DNA of 64,000 nt from Astropecten irregularis (Eukaryota; Echinodermata; Asteroidea; Paxillosida; Astropectinidae), in contig OZ020254.1 of the NCBI GenBank assembly GCA_963971285.1, positions 14,538,932 to 14,602,931 of the forward strand, read 5' to 3'. Position numbers and translations under genes: made by a program. Shown here in pieces: positions 47,330-59,787 of the stretch. Each line of letters begins with the position of its first letter. Within the stretch, counting starts at the first letter, position 1. Under the pieces are notes generated by a model. It saw only the letters and a list, made by a program, of their open reading frames with translations, ran no database searches and had not been told where the DNA came from.

Positions 47330-47515
47330 ACATGTTTCTTCAGCATACATCTACCCTATGTGGACTATCTTAGCACCAGGTTTGGTAAGATTGACTACCA
47401 GGTACTTAGAAGTAACAAAAGTGGGATCCAGAACGGCCCTGTACAAAGTCTATGGGAATTCCAATGACAAAAAGAAGAGCTAGGAAGAAGAAACTAGACA
47501 TTTATGTCTGTTGAT
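47330..47515 (+). repeat. Dispersed repeat ending in GAAGAAGAA, copy 1
   Basis: TTTGGTAAGATTGACTACCA, then ACAAAGTCTATGGGAATTCC, then AAGAAGAAACTAGACA. The same layout recurs at 49480-49660. Both are preceded by CACATGATGACAT blocks. Confidence 0.65.
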
Positions 47516-48087
47516 GACTGATCATAAGGCATTTTTTTAATATACTGTACCAAGATGTTTGGTTAACATCTTATGTTTTAAATCTGGCCAGATTTGGATT
47601 GAACCCAAACAAATTAATGTAGGGCAACTCAAAAATAGCAGTGTTTGCCCCTTTAAGGCAGTGTTAAGCAGCATAAAGTGATGTCATGACGATGTCACCA
47701 GACTCCTGACTTTCCCGTATACCATGTCAGTTTTGAGTCAATCGTACATAACACTGTATGTTTTATAAAATAAAATGACTACATTGCCACATATGTACAA
47801 TACTCTGTACAAAGTCAATGGGGTTTGGGTGATTCTTAAATTCGTACCAATTCAAGCGATGACATCATCATGACATAATTTCATAACTTTAATCTCCAAC
47901 CGCTATTTCACCAACCCACCTTGGATGATGTCATGATGACGTCACAATATTGTTGTTTATACAGTGTTCATCTTTTTTGTACGCTTCAGATTTATCGTTA
48001 AAAGAACTTTAATTTCCCCAAATTTTAATAAATCATACAAAATTGGAAAATGACGCTAAGATGACGTCATTGCAATTTTTCAAGGCG

Positions 48088-49463
48088 TTGTCTAGTCTTG
48101 GTTTCAAGACCTTCGTTAATGCTTTCCCGCGGCCCATAGGGCGCCCCCGTGCAGCGGATATGGGGATATGGGGATAATTCTGTCTCGGACTTGACGACTT
48201 CTGGACCGTCACGAAGGTCTTGTATATTTTGTAAAGCGATGTTTAACTTTTTCTTTACTTTTCGTTAAATTGGATTTCCAAGGGAGCCAATAAGCGAGCG
48301 AGTTTCAGCTCACATCATGAATTACTCATGTCAGACAAACATTGTTGACCATACACAAATTAATTACGTGCGTTCGATGGCACAAGGGCCTAGCCCATAT
48401 CATGCAGTATTTTTTAAACTTTTCAGGGAAAGATTTTGAGGATTTTTCAACACGGTTATGTGTTATTTCTGGAAAGCTTTTAATTTCTTGCGAAAACTAC
48501 ATTTCACTAAGAGCTAAAGCCCAGGAAAAAATATCATTAGTCCAAGAGGTTTCAATGATCACAAATTTACAACTTTACAATTTACAAACGGTATATTCTG
48601 CGCATGATCTGCCGCCCACAAGTACAAAACATGTGATTTAAATGATTTTGTATCATTGAAATTATTACGTCATGTTGTATTATTGGAATTTCATTTTCTC
48701 GATTTAATTTTCTTATTCGCAAAATGATTTTGTATCGTTGAAATGAATCATGTTCATTTTTTTTTTAAATGCTTTTATTTTCTTGATTTAATTTCATATT
48801 CGCAAAAAGATTTTGTATCATTGAAATGATTATGTCATGTTAATTTTTTTTAAATGCTTTTATTTTCTCAATTTAATTTCATATTCACAAAATAATTTCA
48901 TATCGTTTAAATGATTTTGTATTGTTGAAATGATTACGTCATGTTCATTTTTTTGAAATGCTTTTATTTTCTCGATTTAATTTCATATTCGCAAAATGAT
49001 TTTGTATCATTGAAATGATTTTGTATCATTGAAATGATTACGTCATGTTGTATTATTGAAATTATTTTGGTTTCTCGATTTAAATTCGTATTCGCAAAAT
49101 CATTCCAAAAGCCACATTCCATGACCTACAACATCATCATTATGTTGTCGCCTATGACAATGCCTTTGAGGGAATGAATCGACCAAGACGGCCACATACA
49201 TGCACACCATGGCTTTGTTGTACTGTATACATGTACAGCTCAGTTTGTCTCATTAGTTCATGTAGCTGGCATTTTGCATAATCAATCAGCATACGTCATA
49301 CGTGCTGTGCGTTATTACCATAACCTGGCCCCACCCCCAAATATAAAATATCCAAGACATTACTTGCAATCCATTTTCCCCTGCGGTTAGTCACATTGCG
49401 CAGCCCTCTATTGACTGCACTTACACAAACACGCAGGTAGTAACGTCTTGGAACCAAGACTAG
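48088..49463. mobile_element. TIR element with CTAGTCTTGGTTYCAAGAC ends
   Basis: The left end CTAGTCTTGGTTTCAAGACC mirrors the right end (complement of CTAGTCTTGGTTCCAAGACG). Flanks GCGTTGT and GCATTGT match at 6 of 7 positions, a possible target duplication. The inner part contains an AT-rich tandem array. The frame at 48342-48641 (99 codons) shows no recognisable domain. Confidence 0.65.
48640..49110. repeat. AT-rich tandem repeat, about 86-105 bp unit
   Basis: Four to five copies marked by TTCGCAAAATGATTTTGTAT, GAAATGATTACGTCATGTT and TTTTATTTTCTCGATTTAAT. It lies inside the TIR element at 48088-49463. Confidence 0.85.
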
Positions 49464-49479
49464 GCATTGTCACGTGACA

Positions 49480-49665
49480 CATGATGACATAAATGTTTGG
49501 CACTACATCATAGGAACTTTGTTTGCACCAAGTTTGGTGAAGATCGACAGTGTTTAAAAGTGGCCAAAGTGCAGGGGGGGGGGGGGGCAGGCAGAATGCG
49601 TGTGTACAAAGTCTATGGGAATTCCAAGGACAAGACGAAGGGGAAGAAGAAGAAAAAAACTTAAC
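49480..49665 (+). repeat. Dispersed repeat ending in GAAGAAGAA, copy 2
   Basis: GTTTGGTGAAGATCGACAGT, a G run, then ACAAAGTCTATGGGAATTCC and GGGGAAGAAGAAG. Directly follows the TIR element at 48088-49463, preceded by GTCACGTGACACATGATGAC. Confidence 0.7.
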
Positions 49666-50366
49666 AGAAAAAAGGCTTTTCCACTTTGCTCAGAAAATCC
49701 AATGAAGAAGACTTTCTTTGATGTCATACATGGCCCATAAATTACCTTGCACTGAAAGAATTGACCAATGAATTTGAATTATTCAGAGAAGAGAAAGGAA
49801 CAAAATAAACTTTGCTGTTACTAATGCATACAGGTAATTAAGTAATTAACAGCAATTACAACTAAGTAAGGAATCCCATTACCTTTATTCATACCAGAAT
49901 TACACTCAATTTCAAAAATATATCATTACAAAATAGCAAAATCATGAACTGAATGTGTTCAAACCAGTATCAACTCATGGACCAGATTCTTCATCAGTCA
50001 TTATCTGAATTTTTCAGGACATTTGGTCCAATAAGGAATGCCTGTGTTTTATTTCTCTTAAAGCCTGGCTTAAGAAAGTGCTACACCATTAAGCTCTTCA
50101 AATTATTCTTATTCATGGAATTTTTTTCTTCTAAACATGATTTATTATTTACCCAACTACTAATCAACTACTAAGTCCACCCAAAAATGTTAAATGTTAT
50201 TCACTTTTTCTATTCTACTAAGGCCAAGACATATTTATGAATAATGCTTACAAAAATAGTCTAATAATAGAAAATATCGGATCTGATTTTATAAAACTGG
50301 AAGCATGGAAGATATTGGAACCTGCAGGCTACATAACAGTCTCAAATAAATTGTTCATAGGCTCTC

Positions 50367-50751
50367 TTAAAGGTAACTTCTTTTTTTTTTGTCGCAGAAA
50401 AGCAGGTACATTGGCAAAAATATCATGAAAGATACACTTAACATCCGTCAAATTTCCAGTCCCATACAGTGTCTACTTTTAACTAACGGTGAACAATATG
50501 CACGGTATTTTTGATTATGATCGTCAAATCACCACGCAGGGACAGCATTCAGACAGTCACTACCAACACTTTTTAAAAGTCATCTGCAGGTGACTTTTGG
50601 AAATTCAATTTTTTTCTCATTTCTATTTGATTTCTAATAAATGGGAACATCTGTTTTACAAAACGCTTTCACATGATGATTACTGGTATTGTTAATAATT
50701 TTAGACAAATTGTTTTTCAGATGCATCATCAAAGTATGAGGATACCTTCAA
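50367..50751 (+). mobile_element. TTAA-flanked MITE family, diverged copy
   Basis: Starts TTAAAGGTAACTTC and ends AAAGTATGAGGATACCTTCAA. Internal CCAGTCCCATACAGTG matches other copies. The middle is strongly diverged. It lies in the 3' flank of the ferlin exon. Confidence 0.6.
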
Positions 50752-51614
50752 GGGCAAAAGAGTTGGATTAATTTTGTTAATGTGCAATAAGATACAGGAG
50801 ACTAATCCTCTGAGGCTCATTCCTTACAGCAAAACAAAATCAAAGGCTAAATCATTTATCATTATTTTTTGCTTTATCCGTCAAGTTTCTAATGGCAATT
50901 AATCTAACCATGAACCAATGCAGTGTATGTCAAATGTGCAAACTATTAACTAAAACACTGATCAATGTTTAATACCTTCCTTTCATATTTTGAAATCAAA
51001 TAATATTTCTAATCATTTTCTGTTTAAAACAGTTTCAATTTTTCAATGCTACATGCACGTGTCATGTTTTGCAATTATATTTCATCATTTACTACTCCAC
51101 TCATATCGTGTGGTTGAGGACACATTTTTCAACTAATATTCCTACTGACTACATGAACAATATTTTAACATAAGATGTATGATTCCATAACACATTTTAT
51201 CTACTAAAATATCAATATATATACCAAAGTTATCTACTTGCTTTGAGTAATCCACTACAAAAAAACCCCAGTATATAGCAATAATAACTACACAAAGGTA
51301 ATCTATGTGAAGTATTTAATAGTATTAAGTGAAATTACATGATGCAACTAAAACTCAACATTTTAAGTCATCCAGATTAAACAAATGTAATATTATAGAA
51401 TATTTTCCATGCACCTTTTACAAAAAGGATGAGACCACCTAAAGACACATCCTCATGCAAATTATCTAACTATCACACATCCCCAGTAAATTGCAACCCT
51501 TTTAAGAAGTAATAATTATGCCTCTTGAAAATGTAAACAAGATGGTGAAAAACAACTGATAAACCAATACAAGCAATGACTTGACAAGTTAAGCTATCAT
51601 CAATGATGCTCAAT

Positions 51615-51795
51615 TTAGGCATTGAACAGCTTCTTGACTGTCACACCAGGTACACTATAAATGAAGAGAACAATAAATGCAATGATAATGATTGCCAGGA
51701 AGAAGCCAATGATATACCATTTGTAGTTGTTCCAGATGATGAACTTCAGAGTCTTCCATGGTGATGTGAACCACAAGAATGATGTCTCTGGACGT
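51615..51795 (-). CDS. Ferlin family protein, terminal coding exon
   Basis: Minus-strand exon from acceptor TTCAG (exon edge 51795) to TAA at 51617-51615. After one base completing the previous codon it encodes 59 residues: RPETSFLWFTSPWKTLKF, then WNNYKWYIIG, a single membrane helix rich in Ile/Phe (FFLAIIIIAFIVLFIY), then SVPGVTVKKLFNA. The RP-[DE]-TSFLWF motif followed by a C-terminal anchor and a short lumenal tail is the signature of ferlins (dysferlin, myoferlin, otoferlin), multi-C2-domain proteins in Ca2+-dependent membrane fusion and repair. The rest of the gene should lie at higher coordinates; no further exon was identified within the window, implying a very long, repeat-filled last intron or missed small exons. 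Which ferlin it is cannot be said. Confidence 0.85.
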
Positions 51796-51799
51796 CTGA

Positions 51800-54700
51800 A
51801 GTAGACAACAAAAATAATGACATTCTAGATTGAGTTATATATTGATATCAATAAATCTTATATATTGCCTTTTAATTACTGACTTAAATCATATGACTAA
51901 TATGGAGTGTTACTAATGACTACACCTGATCTCCAGCTACCATTACAAATAACTTAACCCTAACTTGAATGCAATCTTGAGCAGGGAAATTATGGAACAT
52001 AAAACCCTTATACACATTTACCAACATTTGTTCTCTCAGTTTCATATGATCGCAGTTAATGTTATCTTTCTTTAACTTTTTTGTTACCTGTTTCCTATAT
52101 TCTAATTATTTTCATGCTGTACATGGTAGTTTCCAGCATATCATAATATTCTGCTTATTTTGGAATCTCAATTCTTCAGTTTATTATTGTTATTATTATT
52201 ATTATTATTCTTTTTCTTTACTTCTTTATGTGGTATTATATATGAATTTAGTTTGCAGTTTAACCATACTTTTAGCATACTTTATTTCATTTGTTTGTAT
52301 CAGGAAATAAAGGTTTTGGGTGTATTTATAGCAGGTTAAACAATGTTTCAATCCAAAGGAAAGTAACCGTTTGTAACCGATAAGGGCTCTTTATCTTTAA
52401 CAACATGACCAGACACAAACACAGATGTGGAGAGATGTGCTAAGAGTTTGGGGCTATCCAAAGAAGCCAAGCCTATAATGTGTTATGGTTTAGTGAACAA
52501 TGACCTTCGCTTTTTGTTGGATCATGGATGGACCTTACCAAGTCTAGGGCAAGGCCAATCAGACATACCATAGTTTACACAAAACTACTAAGCTTTAATT
52601 GAAACTATGTATACTTTGGCCAAATTGATGTGTTTTATTAAAACAATGTTTTGAAAATAAATTTTAAAAATTTCATTAACAAAATGTCAGAAGGACGTGT
52701 AGCGCATGTATGGTATTAGTGGGATATTTGTTATGATGTGAATATGGGAAGGTAAACATATGGCCTGACATCTTTGTATGGAGGGACTTGCAGAGGGCAG
52801 GTGAAGGCAATTCATTATGCCTGCTACTGGTATCACACAGAGAGACTCAGCAATTGATTGTGATTAGTTTACCTAGGGCACATTTCACTCTGTCAAGGCC
52901 AATTACTTCAAGTTGGTTTGATACCATGTCAACAAGTTGTGCTCAACAATCATCCATACAAAACATCATGACAAGGACATAATCTGTTTTTCCAACAGCT
53001 TCTCAATTTGGACCTGATTGCATTTAATAACAAAGTATCTGGAATGATTGGTACACTGGGAAGCCATCCATTTCATATGTCACTAGTTGGTGAATTCAAT
53101 GTTGAAGTACACCATAACATCATAACACTGCCAATAATCCTAAATGTGAATAAACAATGTGTTTTAACCAAGCTAAGTGAACTGTTGGACTACATCTTTG
53201 CACAATTAATATTTCAATCTCTAGTTGGAGGATAACAATTTCTGATCACTGATCAACACATTTATGGGATAAAATGTATGCGCAATTGAGCATGAGGTCA
53301 CTTGAGAAAGGCATGCTTTGCTGGTAGCTCTTAGTCCCACCCTGTACAACCATGCTTACAAAGCAGTGTGTTCCAATTATTTCATAATTCATTTTTTGTA
53401 TGGAGAATTTATTAATAAAAAGCAAATTGAAAACCCTATTTCAGTTTCATACCAACATTATTCATGATTTTATAATATCGGGCACTTTACATCCATGCTC
53501 ACGTAGGGAATCCATATTGAAAAATCAATGAAAACTAGACGTCAACCGGTATGCCTGTTTGAAAACAGACTACGAATGTAAGACAACTACATAATTGCAG
53601 TGTTTGCCCCTTTCAGGCAGTGCCACTTGGCATATGGTGATGTCATAATGACGTTGACCATTGTTTTTTATTTATATCACACTTTTCGACAAAAGCCAAT
53701 TAACATTCAATTAATAAACAATTTGAAAGGGTAAAACCTGATGCACAGGGATGGTTTTAACAAATACGTTTTGTCATTTTCTACTGGTTGACTGAAATGA
53801 GTGTATTCAGCACAAAGAAAACGAAAACCCTTATTAAAATAACCCCAACTTTTTGTGAACAAATCAATTGGGTTACCTATGTCATACGTTTTGCTAATTT
53901 GTATACAAGCCAAAACTTGCTTTAAGCACCATAAAACAGCTGTGGAAGTGGATAAACTCATTGACCACAATTTAACACTTATTAGATGGCAGCAAGATGA
54001 AGTTAACACATAAGAAATAGGAATGTGTGACTTTTGCATCTTTTCAGGGACATCAGTGATGTTATTATATTAAAATCTCCTGTATTTTTTCAAAATTAGT
54101 CAAAATCAAAAGAACAACCTAAGTGTCGCAGTATTTGATAATTGCTTTCCAGGCTCACTATTGGTATTAACATGTATATACAGTACAGTAGGCATACATG
54201 AGATTTCACGGGTTGATTTCACATACTGTATCAATCATACAATGCATCCTAGTACGATCAATCTTAGAAAAAAAAAGGCCTTTCAGAGGAATACATGTAT
54301 TCTATAATTAACCACGAAGATGATGGAATCTATCTACCATTTTTTTTTTGGGGGGGGGGGGAAGGGTGGAGGAATTTTGAATGATGGGTGCTCTGAGCTA
54401 TAAAATTGAAATGGGCAAGATGGAACATCAAGCTAACTGGCTTTTTTTCAGAGCCACCCAACTCATAAACTTTAACTCAACTCATACATGTACTTCTTCC
54501 ATGCATAGCCTTAAATCTAACTCAAGATTGAAAGATTTAGAAGGAAATTACATGCAAGGATTCACAAAATCTCTCTGTCATTAATGGTAGAAAGTTTATG
54601 ACTGAACAAATTGGACAGAGGACCTTGTCTTCTTGGCAATATGTGATGGCTCTGCTTACCATAAGCTAATGGAAGCACAAAATTTCCTATGAGATCCAAT

Positions 54701-55280
54701 TTCATGGATTAGCAAGGAATTTTCAGTTGTGCACGTTGCATATAGTTCATGTAGGTAACAATTTCTTGCTTACATAGCTAGCATAGAAATTAAATGCTAA
54801 CAAGTAAACGATAATCATAATTGCTTAATTCTTTGGTAAGCAGAGCCATGGAATTGTCTGTAAGTTCAGATCAATGTAATGAACAATCAATAAGCCTACC
54901 CATAGAAAGTGAGAATGCTATGGGCGTTTCCCTGGTCAGTCGCATTACACTTACATTTGTCAATTTTATAATTTGGTGGCATAAGTTTTATAAGGATGAG
55001 TCTTTCTATCAAGTTTATATACTGATTTCAACTTGATACCCAAAGCTTTAAGTAATGCTATTGGAAATGTTGCAGGTTTTGTACAGTGAATGGTCAGTCG
55101 CATTATGCATTCATGGGAAAGCCAAACAAATACCTTACAATAAGTACAGACACAACAAGTAGACATCATTTATCCATGTGTTACCAGCCAGACTAATTAT
55201 TTAAAGTAATTACTCTGCCAGGCCCTGTATATAGTTTGTACGTAGGCCAAGTGCCTTTATCTTTTATTTTCTTGTAATCA
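51800..55280. other. Probable ferlin intron, no exon recognised
   Basis: AT-rich, with a TTA microsatellite (52185-52210) and a TGGTAAGCAGAGCCAT inverted pair (about 54653-54668 and 54833-54850). The ORF at 53707-54039 on the minus strand has no recognisable domain. Confidence 0.4.
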
Positions 55281-55455
55281 ATAATTATGTGAACAACAAA
55301 ATAGTTGTACTGGGCAAATCCCGCACGTAATGTTGACGCCGCTCTATAGGCGCCTCACAAAAATAAGGTTTATTTACTCTTATTTTATGTACAAGTACCG
55401 GATAGCGCCCTCTCTCCCACCAATCCCCACAAATTCCATTAGATCCTTTTGAATG

Positions 55456-55692
55456 GGTGGAACTTTGCATAAAGATAAGGGAAAGTCTACCACTATTGTT
55501 GGGTTCTCTTGGGGAGTGTCAAGCGGGTATACGCAGCGATCACTATCGTACTTGGTTTCACTGCCGCCACACCTTAGAAATTCTTCTTAGTCTTGGCTCA
55601 CAAAATAATATCACAAATATCAAAATTACCAAGACGATCTTTAGAGAGAGAGAGAATTGCTTGCATGTGGTATAATGACACCAACATCGTCC
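55456..55692 (+). other. Possible first exon on the plus strand
   Basis: ATGACACCAACATCGTCCG is followed by a strong donor (GTAAGTGC) at about 55693. The preceding ~250 bp is GC-richer than its surroundings and includes a GA repeat. It could be a gene start inside the presumed ferlin intron, but no downstream exon was found. Confidence 0.2.
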
Positions 55693-56156
55693 GGTAAGTG
55701 CTTTACTGCTCTTAATATTTGTATATAAATTTTAAGTATTAATTCTTGATTCCTTGTTAAAATCGAGGATACGGAAAATCAAGGTTATTCACTGTGAACT
55801 GTTTTCTGCACTTTTTAACTATGACCTAAAATGACAGTGCAAGCATATATACAGGTTTCCTTGAGTTCTTTTTGGCTATTACCATATTAGCATTTAAGTT
55901 AATTTTATCCATTTGAACTCCCCATTTTAATGTTTACACAGATTGTTGGGTACAAGGTAAATTGAGGTTTAATTTCTAATCATGACCTTTGTGCACCCAT
56001 ATGATATAAACCACAGTCACCCTAGTTCATATTACATTTACAGAACTAGAAAACATAGCATGGTTCTTCCTCTTCGAAAGATCAAATAATTAACTTCATA
56101 AGAAAGAAATTCAAAAGTTTACAGAATATTCAAAGTGAATATCTTGCATGATGCCT

Positions 56157-56276
56157 TATGTGTGGCTGCCTGGGGGATGGCCATCAGAAGGCCTAAGGAG
56201 TACCAATCAAAGGTACACAGCAACAAGCTAAAAAACTGCAGCTCATGCTCACATTGATTGATTGATTGATGTGTTT
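56157..56276 (+). mobile_element. RTE-like LINE 3' tail
   Basis: GTGGCTGCCTGGGGGATGGC, CATCAGAAGG, CAATCAAAGGTA and terminal TTGATTGATTGATTGATG match the 3' end of the LINE at 2470-3138. A dead, heavily truncated insertion. Confidence 0.85.
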
Positions 56277-56756
56277 TACAAGGGCCATGTGTACAGGTGT
56301 GAACAAAATAGGCAATTTTTCCTCCAAAAGTAAGCTGGGATTAATTTCCAAGCGAGACATAACTTGAGGCTTGTACCTTCATTACTGTTTCCCTAATGAA
56401 TACTATCCAATGCAATAATTTCACTCCCACCAACGTTCATATTACATTTCAGGTTCTCATTAATACTACAGTTATAAAATTATTTACTCATACCTTAACT
56501 TTCCATAACTCATTCATTTGACCTATAATTCACACACAAATGAATGAATACCTCTCCACTATTACCAGGCGCAGCTATCTCAATGAGAACATTTGGCTAT
56601 TGGTTGAAATGGTAGCTGTGCATTACCTTCTTTACTGCAAAATCATACAAATTTGCTTGTTCCTTAGTATCATAATTCTCAAAAGTAACTACCAACAACC
56701 AGGGGCCAATTTCACGGCCCTGCTTAGCACAAAAAACTGTGAAAGTTTGGTGAAAT

Positions 56757-56995
56757 TTCGGTGTGTGCGTGGTTTCATGGCTTCTGACTGCCAAACGAAC
56801 AAAGATAGTTGACTATTGGGGTCACCACCGACATAGGGCTGGATGGCTCAGTTGGTAGAGCGCCTGTACGGTATTCAGGCGGTCGCCGGTTCGAATCCCG
56901 CTCCAGTCAATTTTTCTTTGTTCACTTTTCAATGACTTAAAAACTCAGTCAGTTTCCCTTGTGGTTATTTCACGAAATTTCTGTCTTAATAAAAA
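56757..56995 (+). mobile_element. tRNA-derived SINE, copy 6
   Basis: Leader GGTGTGTGCGTGGTTTCATG; tRNA part 56836-56909 with A and B boxes; tail TTTTTCTTTGTTCACTTTTC, AACTCAGTCAGTTTCCC, TTATTTCACGAAAT. Confidence 0.9.
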
Positions 56996-57311
56996 CAGGA
57001 TTACAAAAGACAAATTTCCATGTGTTTCAATTGTGGTTGTTCTTTGGCTGTTGTTCGCTGACCATGAATATCAAATGGAATTTTTAATGGTGGTTTGTTT
57101 TATTGAGCAAGACATTTTTGTGCTATAAAAGCAATTTTTTGTGCTCAACATGTCCATGGAATTGGCCCCAGTGTTGTGTCCGAGTCTGGTCAGTACATGG
57201 AAATGTCTGATTCCAAGTCCACTCAGAAAATGCAAAAACCTTAGTGGCCATGGTAATCCAAAAGAAAAAGGAAGTTAATGCAGCCCTGTCCAAAGAACAA
57301 CGTAACTTTTG

Positions 57312-59127
57312 AGTTTACCTCACAGAACAAAGGGACCTTAGAGGCTACCTCACAGAACAAAGGGACCTTAGGGGCTACCTCACAGAACGAAGGGACCTCA
57401 GAGGTTACCTCACAGAACAAAGGGACCTCAGAGGTTACCTCACAGAACAAAGGGACCTAAGGGGCTATCTCACAGAACAAAGGGACCTCAGAGCTTTTAC
57501 CTCACAGAACAAAGGGACCTCAGAGGTTACCTCATAGAACAAAGGGACCTCAGAATTTCCTCATAGAACAAAGGGACCTCAGAGTTACCTCACAGAACAA
57601 AGGGACCTCAGAGGTTACCTCACAGAACAAAGGGACCTCAGAGGTTACCTCATAGAACAAAGGGACCTCAGAATTTCCTCATAGAACAAAGGGACCTCAG
57701 AGTTACCTCACAGAACAAAGGGACCTCAGAGGTTACCTCACAGAACAAATGGACCTCAGAGGTTACCACACAGAACAAAGGGACCTCAGAGTTACCACAC
57801 AGAACAAAGGGACCTCAGAGTTACCTCACAGAACAAAGGGACCTTAGAGGCTACCTCACAGAACAAAGGGACCTTAGGGGCTACCTCACAGAACGAAGGG
57901 ACCTCAGAGGTTACCTCACAGAACAAAGGGACCTCAGAGGTTACCTCGCAGAACAAAGGGACCTTAGGGGCTACCTCACAGAACAAATGGACCTCAGAGG
58001 TTACCTCACAGAACAAAGGGACCTCAGAGGTTACCTCACAGAACAAAGGGACCTCAGAGTTACCTCATAGAACAAAGGGACCTCAGAGTTACCCTCACAG
58101 TCTGGTCAGTACATGGAAATGTCTGATTCCAAGTCCACTCAGAAAATGCAAAAACCTTAGTGGCCATGGTAATCCAAAAGAAAAAGGAAGTTAATGCAGC
58201 CCTGTCCAAAGAACAACGTAACTTTTGAGTTTACCTCACAGAACAAAGGGACCTTAGAGGCTACCTCACAGAACAAAGGGACCTTAGGGGCTACCTCACA
58301 GAACAAAGGGACCTCAGAGGTTACCTCACAGAACAAAGGGACCTCAGAGGTTACCTCACAGAACAAAAGGACCTAAGGGGCTACCTCACAGAACAAAGGG
58401 ACCTTAGGGGCTACCTCACAGAACAAAGGGACCTCAGAGGTTACCTCACAGAACAAAGGGACCTCAGAGGTTACCTCACAGAACAAAAGGACCTAAGGGG
58501 CTACCTCACAGAACAAAGGGACCTCAGAGGTTACCTCACAGAACAAAGGGACCTCAGAGGTTACCTCACAGAATAAAGGGACCTTAGGGGCTATCTCACA
58601 GAACAAAGGGACCTCAGAGCTTTTACCTCACAGAACAAAGGGACTTCAGAGGTTACCTCATAGAACAAAGGGACCTCAGAATTACCTCATAGAACAAAGG
58701 GACCTCAGAGTTACCTCACAGAACAAAGGGACCTCAGAGGTTACCTCACAGAACAAAGGGACCTCAGAGGTTACCTCACAGAACAAAGGGACCTCAGAGG
58801 TTACCTCACAGAACAAAGGGACCTCAGGGGTTACCTCGCAGAACAAAGGGACCTTAGGGGCTATCTCACAGAACAAATGGACCTCAAAGGTTACCTCACA
58901 GAACAAAGGGACCTCAAAGGTTACCTCGCAGAACAAAGGGACCTCAGAGGTTACCTCACAGAACAAAGGGACCTCAAAGGTTACCTCGCAGAACAAAGGG
59001 ACCTCAGAGGTTACCTCGCAGAACAAAGGGACCTCAAAGGTTACCTCGCAGAACAAAGGGACCTCAGAGTTACCTCATAGAACAAAGGGACCTCAGAGTT
59101 ACCTCACAGAACAAAGGGACCTCAGAG
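57312..59127. repeat. 30-bp minisatellite with higher-order duplication
   Basis: Unit of 30 bp: CAGAACAAAGGGACC followed by TCAGAGGTTACCTCA, containing the odd-centred palindrome GAGGTTACCTC. A non-repetitive leader at 57184-57311 recurs at 58100-58227, so a ~916-bp block (leader plus array) is duplicated. Long reading frames here are repeat-driven. Confidence 0.95.
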
Positions 59128-59710
59128 CAGTGTTAAAGTACTCTTACTCGAACTCGAACTCCAGTACTTGGCCCGTACTCGGTCATAAGTACTAAAAAAA
59201 AAAAAGAAGTACTTTGCCCGTTCTCGTAATTTCGTATTCGGACTCGTCCATGAACTCAACAAATTGTACTCGGTTTTTTAAATATTAATTTCCGATACTA
59301 AACTTATAAAAATAATAACGAATGTATTGCGTTATCGACTCTATGCAGCGCATGCAGCATCCCTAGTGCACATTTTTGTATCGTCCTATTTCTGTGGAAC
59401 ACTACAAAAATACCAGCAAAATAAATTGCAACCTTCTTTACATGGGCTGCATTTGCGTTTATCACATGCGGTATTTTCTAACTAACAAGGCGAGGAAAGA
59501 TCATATATTTGGGGGGGGGGGAGGGAGGTTGTGCACATGTACACAAACACGTCACATTTTTGAATGGGCGCATGGCGCAATGTTCTAGTTTAAAAATGTA
59601 TTCAGGATGTACTTGATGTCTTTGTATTCGACCCGTACTCAGACCGTACTCGGCACTGAATGTACCCGGAAAACTTGGTACTCGAACTTTGGTACTCAAC
59701 TACAACACTG
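59128..59710. mobile_element. hAT-like element inserted in the minisatellite
   Basis: Ends CAGTGTTAAAGT and the complement of CAGTGTTGTAGT. CCTCAGAG flanks both sides (59120-59127, 59711-59718): one array octamer exactly duplicated, as an 8-bp target duplication would give. The interior has repeated GTACTCG motifs and no transposase. Confidence 0.8.
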
Positions 59711-59787
59711 CCTCAGAGGTTACCTCACAGAACAAAGGGACCAGAGGGAAGTTTTCATGAACATTCCATGGTCATTTCATCAGATAT

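Noticed and set aside
48342-48641. 99-codon frame as a gene
   Set aside because: Lies within a TIR element, has no recognisable motif and no splice or promoter context.
52860-52925. Possible ferlin exon on the minus strand ending at CCCTAG|GTAAAC
   Set aside because: Only about 25 codons open, no similarity to ferlin C2 or linker sequence, and a poor acceptor.
57312-59127. CRISPR-like array
   Set aside because: Units are directly tandem with no variable spacers, in a eukaryotic genome; it is a minisatellite.
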